Positions 38,140 through 47,711 of a stretch of DNA of 64,000 nucleotides are shown one piece after another. Location of the stretch: contig NZ_CP011312.1 in NCBI RefSeq assembly GCF_000980835.1, positions 310,001-374,000 of the forward strand. The letters are read 5' to 3'. The position numbers were made by a program, and so were the translations under genes. Under the pieces are notes generated by a model, which worked only from the letters and a program-made list of their open reading frames with translations, did no database searches and was not told the origin of the DNA. Each line of letters begins with the position of its first letter. Position 1 is the first letter of the stretch. The stretch is from Corynebacterium kutscheri. GTDB taxonomy: Bacteria; Actinomycetota; Actinomycetes; Mycobacteriales; Mycobacteriaceae.

Positions 38140-38895
38140 TTAAACCACCTCTAAAGTGTTCGTAACAAGTGCCCGCCGTAAACAAAGCCGGGCAGTAATC
38201 CAACCAAGCACAAACCAACCGCACGTTACTGCGCACCATATAAGCAACGTGACAATGCTGATACCTTTACCGGCTAATAAATAAACCGGGGTGGCAAGGG
38301 GTAAAAATGTGGAAACAGCAGCAATCCACGACGGTGGGGAATCAACAAAAAACAGTACCCCGGAGAGCAAAAAGATCGGGACAACAAGAAGCCCTTCATA
38401 ACTGATCGCATTGGGGGTCAGCACAAAGAGTGCGGCAATGGTGATAGTTAATGCGACGCAGCCTAAATAGAGCATGAGCACAGCGAGCACAAAGGTTATC
38501 ACTGTAGTGTCAGCAGGCAGACCCGGCACACTGTGCGAACATATGACCCAGGTTAACCAACTCACCGGAAAAGCTAATAGACCAAACGACGATGCAGCAA
38601 CTACTGGTGCAACAAGTGCGCGCAGGGCACCAATTGGTGCAGCTATTAGGTAAACAAGGGTGCCTTTGAATCGTTCAAAGCCAATAATTCCCGCCGCACA
38701 AGTAGCAGTCGTCCACATGCCGATAATTCCACCGCGCACCCATCCTTGTTCCGGGCTACTATCACCCCAGGCAGTTACCGCCAGCCACTGCACAATAGTG
38801 GTTGCGATAGTGGTAAAAACCATCAGACGAGCAAAATACGCTACTGCCGCAAACTGACGTACGTGGAAGGCCATGAGTCGAAGTTGTCTAATCAT
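38140..38895 (-). CDS. ABC-2 type exporter permease
   Basis: 251 residues, six hydrophobic segments. The first residues (MIRQLRLMAFHVRQFA) are basic as in cytosol-facing N-termini. Its ATG overlaps the ATPase stop by four bases (ATGA). The two unequal permeases probably form a heterodimer with the ATPase dimer; substrate cannot be inferred. Confidence 0.8.
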   Translation of the reverse strand: MIRQLRLMAFHVRQFAAVAYFARLMVFTTIATTIVQWLAVTAWGDSSPEQGWVRGGIIGMWTTATCAAGIIGFERFKGTLVYLIAAPIGALRALVAPVVAASSFGLLAFPVSWLTWVICSHSVPGLPADTTVITFVLAVLMLYLGCVALTITIAALFVLTPNAISYEGLLVVPIFLLSGVLFFVDSPPSWIAAVSTFLPLATPVYLLAGKGISIVTLLIWCAVTCGWFVLGWITARLCLRRALVTNTLEVV

Positions 38896-39872
38896 CGCGC
38901 AAGCCGTTCTGCTACTGCTAAGTAAGCTTCCTCTAACAGTGCCGGACGAGTAACAAGTGCTTCAGGTTGGGCAGCCTGCAAAGAATCAAGCGCAGCCAGT
39001 AATAGTTCCTCGTTATGATTGTTGGTGATCATCGGCCAAAAAACAGTGATATTCCAATGCGAAGCATATCCTCGTTGTTTAACCACGACTTCTTCGCCGA
39101 CAGCCGCTGTAAGCGCCTTGGCTAGCGGATCAGCAAGGTTAGCTGCTTGGGCAGGCATAGTAAAAGTAGAGGTCGTAGTAATACCTGCGAAAGCTGCAAT
39201 ATCGGAAACCTGTCCGGTTACTGCAATTTTTCCGGCACCAAGTAAAGAAATTTCATCAGCGAGTTCTTCTACTTCACCCATGGCGTGACTAGTTAGTAAC
39301 ACCCCCACGCCTTCATTAGCTAGCTCACGGATAAGATCACGCACACGTAGCGCAACATCAGGATCAAGCCCGCTGGTTGGTTCGTCGAGAAGCAAAAGTG
39401 GTGGCTGGCCAAGAATTGCCCGGGCAATGTGCAAACGCTGAAACATACCGGTAGAAAACTCCGCCGCCTTTTTCTGCGCATCCTGGCTAAGACCAACGCG
39501 CTCGAGGGCATTATCGACGCGAGTTTTACGCTCAGCGGAAGAAACCCCGGCAAGGTCAGCAAAAAAGAGCAAGTTATCACGTGCACTCGCGCGAGGATAA
39601 AAACCAAGGCTTCCCCCAAGCACAAGCCCGATTCGCTTGCACGCAGTACGTGGATACGCCACGGCATCGATACCGTCGATTAGTACACTGCCAGAAGTTG
39701 GACGCAGTAGTGTGCTACACATTCTTAAAGTAGTGGTTTTCCCAGCACCATTAGAACCCAGCAAGGCGTGTATGGTGCCGGGCTGGACTGCTAAAGAAAC
39801 ATCGTCGACAGCTATAAAAGAACCGTTATCAAATTCGCGGCGAAGGTTGTGGGCGAGAAGTAGTGGAGGCAC
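38892..39872 (-). CDS. ABC exporter ATP-binding protein
   Basis: 326 residues. Walker A GSNGAGKTT (about residue 38), the C-loop FSTGMFQRL (the usual LSGGQ replaced by STGM), Walker B LLLLDEPTSGLDP and the H-loop LTSHAM. The last 100 residues form an extra C-terminal domain as in DrrA/CcmA-type exporters of drugs or bacteriocins. GTG start; no clear ribosome site. Divergent from the ClbS-like gene. Confidence 0.87.
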   Translation of the reverse strand: MPPLLLAHNLRREFDNGSFIAVDDVSLAVQPGTIHALLGSNGAGKTTTLRMCSTLLRPTSGSVLIDGIDAVAYPRTACKRIGLVLGGSLGFYPRASARDNLLFFADLAGVSSAERKTRVDNALERVGLSQDAQKKAAEFSTGMFQRLHIARAILGQPPLLLLDEPTSGLDPDVALRVRDLIRELANEGVGVLLTSHAMGEVEELADEISLLGAGKIAVTGQVSDIAAFAGITTTSTFTMPAQAANLADPLAKALTAAVGEEVVVKQRGYASHWNITVFWPMITNNHNEELLLAALDSLQAAQPEALVTRPALLEEAYLAVAERLAR

Positions 39873-40053
39873 GCTTTATCCAATCGGGGAAACAAAAAAC
39901 ACTAGCTAAAGCGGTGTGGACTAAGAAACACGACCCTAGCAATGATGCGGTTTTTGTTAGCAAAATTTTTACTCAGCCTGACTGTAGCAAAATAAGGAGT
40001 AAAATAAGGCCACTATGGCTTAAGAAATGGGAAAAGACGGTAATAATAAAACT

Positions 40054-40605
40054 ATGCCGCGTCCGCAGAATAAAAGAGATCTCCTTAGTGCTGCTGATAC
40101 TTATTACCGCTTACTTATTGAGCTCATTGAGTCCATGAGTGAAACTGAGAAACACAACCTCGTTTTTGGAGAAAATTTTTCTCGCCCAGAAGCACATTGG
40201 CGACGAGATAAAAATCTGCGTGATGTACTAGCACATCTTTACCACTGGCAGCACATGCTTCGGGTATGGTGCGCCGCTAACTATCCGAATGCACCGGATA
40301 AACCAGTAGCGTTTTTGCCCACCCCATATAACTGGCGCACGACCCCAGCACTTAATGAGGAAATCCGATTACGCTACCACGGTAGTTCTTTAGCAGATAT
40401 GGAAATAATGCTTGTGCAAAGCCATAAACAAGTCATAGAGCTTATCCAGGGTTTTAGCAATGAGGAGCTTTTTACAAAGAAATACTTTTCTTGGACCGGC
40501 ACAAGCTCTTTGGGATCATATTGTGTTTCGGCAACCTCAAGCCACTATGACTGGGCGATAAAAAAACTGCGCACCTATCTTAAAATTGTTCGTACTAATA
40601 AGTAG
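40054..40605 (+). CDS. ClbS/DfsB-like four-helix bundle protein
   Basis: 183 residues from ATG 40054 (MPRPQNKRDLL), the usual family start; an ATG nine codons earlier is possible. The family (DUF1706) has a four-helix bundle with a conserved W/H pocket: LRDVLAHLYHWQHMLRVWC and LPTPYNWRTTPALNEEIR fit. ClbS in enterobacteria inactivates colibactin by opening its cyclopropane, but members occur widely without that toxin, so function is open. Divergent from the ABC exporter, which fits a detoxification or resistance neighbourhood (inference). Confidence 0.78.
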   Translation: MPRPQNKRDLLSAADTYYRLLIELIESMSETEKHNLVFGENFSRPEAHWRRDKNLRDVLAHLYHWQHMLRVWCAANYPNAPDKPVAFLPTPYNWRTTPALNEEIRLRYHGSSLADMEIMLVQSHKQVIELIQGFSNEELFTKKYFSWTGTSSLGSYCVSATSSHYDWAIKKLRTYLKIVRTNK

Positions 40606-40770
40606 TGCTGATAACTAGAAAATTATGGCCAGCCTATGGCTGCCTGGTGATAAACAGAAAAGATCACACTCGTTATCCGGTAGGTTGGCATAAACGCCAT
40701 AAAATTAGTGTTTTACCCTAGATGGAAAATGATTTTTCCGGGCCGGAAATTGCCCTAGGGGAGGACGAGA

Positions 40771-42711
40771 ATGAATCTGCACTCAGAAGAGTTTAACCAG
40801 GCTTTTTATTTTGATGGTGAGCTTGGTACCCAGTATCAGCTACAACGGACTACTTTCCGGTTATGGGCGCCAACTGCCGAGGTCGTTATGCTGCATGACC
40901 ATACGATGAAGCGATCTTTAGCGTTGAGCAAAATTGATCCGGATCAGTGGCGCGGCGTATGGCAGCTGATTATTGAAGGCGATTGTAATGGGTTGGAATA
41001 CACTTATGAGATTCTTCATGATGGTGGGCGGATTACTCATACGGTTGATCCTTATGCGCGCGCGGCAACTGCTCATAGTCAGCGTGCGGTAGTTCTTGCC
41101 CCGGAAGCACCAGCGAAGCGAATTCCTGGCTTAGCTATGTGTGATGCCATTATTTGGGAAGGACATATTCGTGATCTCACCATTGCTGAAAATAATGGGA
41201 TAACTAATAAAGGGAAGTTTCTTGGCTTAGCTGAACAGGGCACTCGTACCACAGCAGGTAATCTAAGCGGCTTGGATTATGTGCTTTCTTTAGGGGTCAC
41301 GCATATCCAATTGTTGCCGATTTTTGATTTTGGCAGTGTCGATGAAACCGGTGATCTTAGTTTTAATGCGCAGTACAACTGGGGATATGATCCGGTGCTG
41401 TATAACGTCGTTGAAGGCTCTTATGCCACCGACCCAGTAGATCCGCACATAAGAATCCGGGAATTAAAACAGCTGATTAACACCCTGCACGAGCATGGCT
41501 TAAGGGTGATTATGGATGTGGTGTACAACCACGTTTATGATTCCGCCAGTAACCCATTGGAACTAACCGTTCCAGGTTATTTTTTCCGTATGCGTGACGA
41601 CGGAACCTATCACGATGCCACTGCCTGCGGTAATGAAACTGCTTCTGAGCAATTAATGATGCGCAAATTTATCGTGGATTCAGTGGTGTATTGGGCACGC
41701 GAATTTGCTATTGATGGCTTCCGTTTTGATCTGATGGGCATTCACGATGTTGAGACCATGAATGCTGTGCGTAGTGCATTAGATGAGATTGATCCGGCGA
41801 TCATTATTATCGGGGAGGGCTGGCGCATGGGCAATCACCGAAGTGGAGTAGAACCAGCTGATCAGCAGCATGGTGAACTCATGCCTGGAATTGGCATGTT
41901 TAATGATTGCTTCCGGGATGTGCTCAAAGGCGATAATTTTGTTCTTCAGGGGGCAGGTTTTGTTTCTAAAAACCCTGATTTTAACCACCATGATGCTAAG
42001 AATTTTGGGGATTGGGCAGCTAGTTATGGGCCGGAACAAGCTGCCCGGGCGGTTTACGATAATCTATTGGGCGCTCAAAGCGTGCGGCGGTACCGAGATG
42101 CCAGCCAATCAGTTGTGTATAACGAAGCCCACGATAATTACACCATGTTTGACAAGCTTGCTGGTAGCGCTACTTTAGCTGGAGTAAGTGAACAAGAATT
42201 AGCCCGCCGGCATGCATTGGCTACCACCATACAATTTTTAGCCGCTGGAACTATTTTTATCCATGCTGGACAAGAGCTCTTGCGCACCAAATATGGGCAC
42301 GAGAACTCCTATAATTTGCCCGATCAGATAAATGCTTTTGATTATGATCGCGGACAACAGTTCCCGGTAAACCACGAGCTTTTCAAAGGTCTGGTTGCAT
42401 TAAGAAAGAAACTAGCTTGGTTACGCGAAACCAACTATCTAAAGCTTGCTGATCGCACCAGTCTTGAGCGTATCGGTGAACATGGTGGGCTGACAATAAG
42501 CTATCGAATCCGTGACGCATTTGGTGCTGGCCGACACGCGTTGATAGCCATGAATGCTAGCGATTGGCCGTGGACAGTGTTTTTCGAGGAGAACCATTTT
42601 GCCTGCTACCTACACGATATGCAGGTTGATCTTGACCCGGTGGAATATGTTGCCGCAGGCGAGTTTGTTGTCCAACCGCTCACAGTCACGCTATTAGAGC
42701 TGTGGGATTAG
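40771..42711 (+). CDS. pulA: type I pullulanase (GH13), cytosolic
   Basis: 646 residues. The N-terminal 100 residues form a CBM48-like domain (FRLWAPTAEVVMLHD). The type I pullulanase signature YNWGYDP starts at residue 202. Catalytic residues of clan GH-H are visible: DVVYNHVY, nucleophile Asp320 in GFRFDLMG, acid Glu349 in IIIGEGW, and EAHDNYTM. It cleaves alpha-1,6 bonds in pullulan/limit dextrins; no signal peptide, so it acts on internal glycogen-like or imported glucans. GGGGAGGA precedes the ATG. First of a carbohydrate group that runs to ptsS. Confidence 0.9.
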   Translation: MNLHSEEFNQAFYFDGELGTQYQLQRTTFRLWAPTAEVVMLHDHTMKRSLALSKIDPDQWRGVWQLIIEGDCNGLEYTYEILHDGGRITHTVDPYARAATAHSQRAVVLAPEAPAKRIPGLAMCDAIIWEGHIRDLTIAENNGITNKGKFLGLAEQGTRTTAGNLSGLDYVLSLGVTHIQLLPIFDFGSVDETGDLSFNAQYNWGYDPVLYNVVEGSYATDPVDPHIRIRELKQLINTLHEHGLRVIMDVVYNHVYDSASNPLELTVPGYFFRMRDDGTYHDATACGNETASEQLMMRKFIVDSVVYWAREFAIDGFRFDLMGIHDVETMNAVRSALDEIDPAIIIIGEGWRMGNHRSGVEPADQQHGELMPGIGMFNDCFRDVLKGDNFVLQGAGFVSKNPDFNHHDAKNFGDWAASYGPEQAARAVYDNLLGAQSVRRYRDASQSVVYNEAHDNYTMFDKLAGSATLAGVSEQELARRHALATTIQFLAAGTIFIHAGQELLRTKYGHENSYNLPDQINAFDYDRGQQFPVNHELFKGLVALRKKLAWLRETNYLKLADRTSLERIGEHGGLTISYRIRDAFGAGRHALIAMNASDWPWTVFFEENHFACYLHDMQVDLDPVEYVAAGEFVVQPLTVTLLELWD

Positions 42712-42721
42712 CTATCGCACC

Positions 42722-42727
42722 TATACT
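42722..42727 (+). promoter_or_regulatory. -10 element TATACT, leaderless pirin
   Basis: TATACT lies exactly 7 bases before the pirin ATG, inside the short pulA-pirin gap. No ribosome site is present, so the pirin mRNA probably starts at the ATG. Confidence 0.5.
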
Positions 42728-42734
42728 TTGATAC

Positions 42735-43694
42735 ATGACTAAGAATGTGCCCGTTGAAATTATCACTGCCCGCATAGTGCCTTTGGGTGGCCCGCGTGCA
42801 ATGAGCGTGTGGCGTACCCTGCCACAAAAGCAACGCGGCACGATTGGTGCTTGGTGTTTTGTGGATCATTACGGCCCGGATCATCAGCGCATGGATGTGC
42901 CACCGCATCCACATACTGGGTTGCAAACAGTATCGTGGCTTTTCGACGGTGAAATTACCCACCATGATTCTGGTGGAAATCATGCAGTTGTAGTACCCGG
43001 CGAACTTGTTATGATGACCGCTGGACATGGCATTTGCCATTCTGAGGTGAGTACTCAATCAACGGATATTTTGCATGGTGTGCAATTCTGGTTGGTGCAG
43101 CCGGAAGCAACCAGAAACGGCGAGCGTCGTTTGGATACCTATCGACCAACTCCAATCGAACGAGATGGTGTGCGCCTAACTGTTTTCTTAGGCAGGCTTG
43201 CTGGTGAAGCATCTCCGGTTGTTACCGATACTCCGATTGTCGGTGCAGAGATTGTGCTTCCGCCGGGTAAAAAACTGCATATGGCAGTAGATGCTAGTTT
43301 TGAGCACGGCGTATTAGTTGATACCGGAGAAATCGAGCTGTGTGGAAGTGCGGTGAAACAATATGAACTCGGCTATACCGGTGTTGGCGAAGAAGAATTA
43401 GTGCTGCACAATACTGGGGCTGAGCAGGCACGATTGATTTTAATTGGTGGGCAGCCATTTCAGGAAGAATTTGTCATGTATTGGAATTATATTGCGCGCA
43501 ATCATGCAGAAATTGAGCAGGCTCATCGTCAGTGGAGCGAACACTCGCAGCGTTTCGGTGTGGTGCATGGTTATATTTCCCACGATCCACACGGTATTAC
43601 CCGCTTGCCAGGGCCTGCCGTACCATCGGTTACTATCCGTCCGCGCAAAAGCGCACCACCAGTAGCACGCCCAGATATACGTACTCCTTCTTAA
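42735..43694 (+). CDS. pirin family protein
   Basis: 319 residues; bicupin fold. Metal-site residues appear in VPPHPHTGLQTVSWL and TAGHGICHSE, plus the EITHHDSGG segment. Pirins bind Fe in vitro and act as quercetinase-like enzymes or as regulators; the exact role cannot be read. It has no ribosome site but a well-placed TANNNT box, so a leaderless mRNA is likely. The C-terminus is proline-rich. Confidence 0.85.
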   Translation: MTKNVPVEIITARIVPLGGPRAMSVWRTLPQKQRGTIGAWCFVDHYGPDHQRMDVPPHPHTGLQTVSWLFDGEITHHDSGGNHAVVVPGELVMMTAGHGICHSEVSTQSTDILHGVQFWLVQPEATRNGERRLDTYRPTPIERDGVRLTVFLGRLAGEASPVVTDTPIVGAEIVLPPGKKLHMAVDASFEHGVLVDTGEIELCGSAVKQYELGYTGVGEEELVLHNTGAEQARLILIGGQPFQEEFVMYWNYIARNHAEIEQAHRQWSEHSQRFGVVHGYISHDPHGITRLPGPAVPSVTIRPRKSAPPVARPDIRTPS

Positions 43695-43784
43695 AATTTT
43701 TCCAGGATGTGAACCGGTGCTAGCTTGGCATAACCAAAAGTGTGAAGGTGCTCTCCTCAGGTGATGATCTGCGAGCTGGCTTAC

Positions 43785-43790
43785 TACTAT
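43785..43790 (+). promoter_or_regulatory. -10 element TACTAT, leaderless scrB
   Basis: TACTAT sits 7 bases before the ATG at 43798, which has no ribosome site; the arrangement predicts a leaderless transcript. The alternative TATAGT at 43788 is too close. Confidence 0.45.
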
Positions 43791-43797
43791 AGTCGGC

Positions 43798-45237
43798 ATG
43801 ACCTATCGCCCAACTTTTCACATCACCGCACCTACCGGTCGTCTTAATGACCCCAATGGCATGTTTATGCATGGTTCTACTTTGCATGTCTACTATCAAA
43901 AAGATCCGGCATTTCCATTTGGAAAAAAGCGCACTGGTTGGGGGCATGTAAGCACTACACTTCACGGCGATAGTTTTGATCACTGGCAGCATCACCCGGA
44001 TGCGCTCTACCCGGATGCGGAATATGATCTTAATGGTTGTTACTCCGGTGGAGCGGTTCGCGATAATGATGGTCAGGTGTATCTTTTCTATACTGGCAAT
44101 CTTAAATACACCGATAGTAATGGGGATGTGCAGCGCCGAGCTACTCAGAACCGAGTTATTGTAAGCGATATTGATTCCCCGATGGGTGGAGTTTATCGTC
44201 GTGACGCAAAAAATCCGCTTATCGACGGCCCTGCTCATGGTTACACTAACGATTACCGTGACCCGATGATTACTCGGGATCCAGCAGGCGGTTGGAGGAT
44301 GGTTATCGGTGCACAGCGTATCGACGGTACTCCGGCGGTGGTGTTATATACCGGAGAAAACTTAGCCCAATGGGAGTTTGCTGGCGAATTAGAATTTGAT
44401 CTTTCCCAAGCGCAACCTGGGATATCACCGGATCTGCTTCCGGGTGGCTATATGTGGGAATGTCCGAATTTGATGACTTTCCGCGACGAGGTCACTGACG
44501 AAGACCTTGATGTGCTGATTATTTGCCCGCAAGGGGTGCAATCTTATACCGATGAAGAAGGCGTTACCCACTACCAATCTTCGGATCAATGCGGTTATGT
44601 GGTGGGAAAACTGCGTGGAACGACGTTTGAAGTAGTACGTGGTTTTAGCGAATTGGATTATGGGCACCAATTTTATGCGCCGCAGATTATCGCGGAAAAA
44701 TACCTAGATTCGAGGCAATTGTGTGTACGTACTGCATTATTGCTGGGCTGGATGGGCTTGCCTGCACAAGATGAAAACCCTTCCATCAAGGAAGAAGGAT
44801 GGGTTCATAGTCTTACCGTACCGCGACGTATACGCCTACGTAATCACAGGTTAATACAGGAATTTATTCTTCCCGACCAGGTGCTAGCCGCAGTGGCGCA
44901 AAGAAACGATAGTGATAATGCACACACCGTGCAGGTGGGGAAGAATGTCTACTACCTGCGAGAATTTTTGAGCAAAAATAATCAAAAAATAATACTGTGT
45001 GACATGTCCGGTTTGGAGGTATTTTCACTGTCCTATCTATTAGGGGAAAAGCAGTATATAGAACTAGCCCTTGGTGCTGATGTGCGTAGGATACCGGTTA
45101 CTAGTGGTAACCTCGAAATATTCCTTGATGGCAATGCCTTAGAAGTGCTGATTGATGGCGGAAAAATTGCTGCTGCAAGCATTGTCAACGCTGCCCCCGG
45201 TGAGATGTGGGACACTTTTTATTTATTCAGTGACTAA
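43798..45237 (+). CDS. scrB: sucrose-6-phosphate hydrolase / beta-fructosidase (GH32)
   Basis: 479 residues. GH32 motifs: nucleophile Asp18 in RLNDPNG, transition-state Asp in NDYRDPM, acid/base Glu in MWECPNL. No signal peptide, so it acts inside the cell on sucrose-6-phosphate delivered by the PTS encoded next. It probably cuts the phosphorylated sucrose to glucose-6-phosphate and fructose. The order scrB-ptsS is the same as in C. glutamicum. The gap to ptsS is 90 bases with a hairpin. Confidence 0.9.
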   Translation: MTYRPTFHITAPTGRLNDPNGMFMHGSTLHVYYQKDPAFPFGKKRTGWGHVSTTLHGDSFDHWQHHPDALYPDAEYDLNGCYSGGAVRDNDGQVYLFYTGNLKYTDSNGDVQRRATQNRVIVSDIDSPMGGVYRRDAKNPLIDGPAHGYTNDYRDPMITRDPAGGWRMVIGAQRIDGTPAVVLYTGENLAQWEFAGELEFDLSQAQPGISPDLLPGGYMWECPNLMTFRDEVTDEDLDVLIICPQGVQSYTDEEGVTHYQSSDQCGYVVGKLRGTTFEVVRGFSELDYGHQFYAPQIIAEKYLDSRQLCVRTALLLGWMGLPAQDENPSIKEEGWVHSLTVPRRIRLRNHRLIQEFILPDQVLAAVAQRNDSDNAHTVQVGKNVYYLREFLSKNNQKIILCDMSGLEVFSLSYLLGEKQYIELALGADVRRIPVTSGNLEIFLDGNALEVLIDGGKIAAASIVNAAPGEMWDTFYLFSD

Positions 45238-45264
45238 TGTTGTTTTATTCGCTTTTCCATGTTG

Positions 45265-45314
45265 CAATAAAGGTGTTTACTCCTGCGTATCACCACGCGC
45301 AGATCCCTTTATTG
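45265..45314 (+). promoter_or_regulatory. hairpin before ptsS ribosome site
   Basis: CAATAAAGG at 45265-45273 pairs with CCTTTATTG at 45306-45314, the 3' arm ending at the GAGGAGAA ribosome site of ptsS. It may be an operator or a translational control element. Confidence 0.35.
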
Positions 45315-45327
45315 AGGAGAAGTCTCC

Positions 45328-47340
45328 ATGCAACACAAGGAAGTGGCTGCCCGAGTTCTTAAGGCAGTTGGTGGCGAAGAAAATATCGTTGCCGCGGCGC
45401 ACTGCGCCACCCGTCTTAGGATGGTTTTAAAAGATAGTAAGGATGTTGACCAGGCTGCGCTGGATAACGATCCCGATCTTAAAGGTACTTTTGAAACTGG
45501 CGGTATGTATCAGATTATCGTCGGTCCAGGTGATGTCAACACTGTCTTCGCAGAACTAGATAGGATGACTGCCAAAAATATTGCGGTCACCACCGAAGAA
45601 CTAAAAGGAGTTGCCGCTAATAGCGGTAGCTGGTTTACCAGGGCAGTAAAAATTCTGGCTGATATTTTTGTTCCTCTCATTCCAATTCTTGTTGGTGGCG
45701 GTTTACTTATGGCCATCAACAATGTGCTCACCACCCCGGATATCTTTGGTGAACTGCCGCTGACCGAGCAGTTCCCGGGAATCCTTGGCGCAGCTGAGAT
45801 GATTAACCTCATCGCCTCCGCACCATTTGCATTCTTACCAGTTCTCGTAGGCTTTACCGCTACCAAACGTTTTGGTGGCAATGAATTCCTTGGTGCTGGC
45901 ATGGCCATGGCTATGGTAATGCCATCGCTCATTAATGGCTATCAAGTAGCAGAAACTATTGCTAATGGAGAAATGACCTACTGGTCAGTCTTTGGCCTTG
46001 ATGTTGCCCAAGCCGGTTACCAAGGCACAGTGTTACCTATTTTGGTGGTTTCTTGGCTATTAGCTAAGACGGAAAACTTCTTCCACAAACACCTCAAAGG
46101 CACCGTTGACTTCCTGGTAACCCCAGTTCTTACTTTGCTCATTATTGGTTTTATTACCTTTATCGCTGTTGGACCAGCAATGCGCTGGTTAGGAGATAGC
46201 CTAGCCCTGGGATTGGCGAACCTATATGAGTTTGGCGGTCCAGTTGGTGGCTTCCTCTTTGGTTTGATCTACTCGCCAATCGTTATTACCGGTTTACACC
46301 AGTCCTTCCCACCGATTGAAACCATGCTGTGGGAACAAGGCGGATCCTTTATCTTCTCAACCGCCTCCATGGCTAACATTGCCCAAGGTGCGGTGGCATT
46401 AGCAGTATTCTTCTTAGCTCGCAATGAAAAACTCAAAGGCCTTGCCGGTGCATCGGGTGTATCTGCGGTCTTCGGTATCACTGAGCCAGCTATTTTCGGT
46501 GTCAACCTGCGTCTGCGCTGGCCGTTCTATATCGGTATCTCGGCTGCTGCTATTGGTTCCACTTTTATTGCACTGCTTAATGTGAAGGCAACTGCGTTAG
46601 GTGCTGCTGGTTTTATCGGTGTCGTTTCTATGCGCGCCGGGGACTGGGGCAATTTCATGATTTGTGCTGTGCTGACCTTTGTTATCGCCTTTGCTGCTGC
46701 CTATATTTATGGCCGTCGTCTAGTAGCTAAGAATGGCACCATTGATCCCGATGCTACCGATACTCCACAGGCGCAGGCTGCGGCAGCCGCTGCGGCAACT
46801 GCAGCGCAAACGGCTACCGAAAGCAACGAAGTTGCTACCGAGGATGCAACGCAGATTGTGGCACCACTAACTGGTGAAGTGAACGTTTTAGCTAGTGTGT
46901 CTGATCCCATGTTTGCTCAAGGAAAGCTCGGTGCTGGTCTTGCCATTGTGCCGACGGAAGGAAAATTGGTTTCGCCAGTATCGGGCAAGGTTGTGGTTGC
47001 TTTCCCATCTGGGCATGCCTTTGCGGTGCGTACCCAAGGAGTCGATGGAAAGAATGTTGATATTCTGATGCATATTGGCTTCGACACGGTGAATCTTAAA
47101 GGTGAACACTTCACCCCGCTTAAGCAACAAGGCGATGAGGTAGTTGCTGGTGAGGTGCTATGCGAATTCAATATTGATGGCATTAAGGCTGCTGGTTATG
47201 AGGTCACCACACCTATTGTGATCTCTAATTCTAAGCGCACCGGTGCGGTACTTCCTGCTACTGAGCTAGCTTTGCCAGGTGCAATTACTGCCGGTGATTT
47301 GTTGCTTACTGTTAATCCTAAGGTGGAAGCAAACGTTTAA
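45328..47340 (+). CDS. ptsS: sucrose-type PTS transporter EIIBCA
   Basis: 670 residues, domains in order: EIIB (residues 1-90, phosphorylation Cys26 in AAHCATRLR), EIIC (about 110-470, multiple membrane segments, [13 protein letters not shown]), an Ala/Thr-rich linker, and EIIA (520-670, His582 in [12 protein letters not shown]). It imports and phosphorylates sucrose. GAGGAGAA precedes the ATG. Neighbour scrB supports the sucrose assignment. Confidence 0.9.
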   Translation: MQHKEVAARVLKAVGGEENIVAAAHCATRLRMVLKDSKDVDQAALDNDPDLKGTFETGGMYQIIVGPGDVNTVFAELDRMTAKNIAVTTEELKGVAANSGSWFTRAVKILADIFVPLIPILVGGGLLMAINNVLTTPDIFGELPLTEQFPGILGAAEMINLIASAPFAFLPVLVGFTATKRFGGNEFLGAGMAMAMVMPSLINGYQVAETIANGEMTYWSVFGLDVAQAGYQGTVLPILVVSWLLAKTENFFHKHLKGTVDFLVTPVLTLLIIGFITFIAVGPAMRWLGDSLALGLANLYEFGGPVGGFLFGLIYSPIVITGLHQSFPPIETMLWEQGGSFIFSTASMANIAQGAVALAVFFLARNEKLKGLAGASGVSAVFGITEPAIFGVNLRLRWPFYIGISAAAIGSTFIALLNVKATALGAAGFIGVVSMRAGDWGNFMICAVLTFVIAFAAAYIYGRRLVAKNGTIDPDATDTPQAQAAAAAAATAAQTATESNEVATEDATQIVAPLTGEVNVLASVSDPMFAQGKLGAGLAIVPTEGKLVSPVSGKVVVAFPSGHAFAVRTQGVDGKNVDILMHIGFDTVNLKGEHFTPLKQQGDEVVAGEVLCEFNIDGIKAAGYEVTTPIVISNSKRTGAVLPATELALPGAITAGDLLLTVNPKVEANV

Positions 47341-47388
47341 TTAATAGCTCCCGGTAGGAAGCCCTTGGTAGGGCAAAAATAAATACTG

Positions 47389-47428
47389 AAAACACTGTCT
47401 CGCTGAGTTTGCGACGGGACAGTGTTTT
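47389..47428 (+). terminator. ptsS terminator
   Basis: AAAACACTGTC pairs with GACAGTGTTTT around an inner TCGC/GCGA stem, followed by TTATTTT; 48 bases after ptsS. A smaller hairpin GCCCT/AGGGC precedes it. Confidence 0.85.
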
Positions 47429-47711
47429 TATTTTGACTTGGTAGTGCGTTGTTTCTGTTTTTTGTTTAAAGCTCTAGGTAGGAGGGGTAGTAAAGAGTGA
47501 GCTTTTTATAACGTATAGGGAATATTTTTTTAAAAAATGTCACTGGAGGGTTTTCTCTTTTTAAGATGTTAGGTAGGTTACTAACGTTAATATTTGTATC
47601 GCCTGGCACTTATTAATGGAAAACGCTAGTAATAATCGCCGGAATAAAGCGGTGATTCTAGTGGCATAGGGTAGTGCAGGCGGTCGGGTAAAAAATGAAA
47701 GGAGATGAACT
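47429..47711. promoter_or_regulatory. upstream region of the GltS-like gene
   Basis: No gene. Contains an operator-like inverted repeat AATCGCCG at 47634-47641 with CGGTGATT at 47650-47657, close to the ribosome site AAAGGAG of the next gene. Confidence 0.3.
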
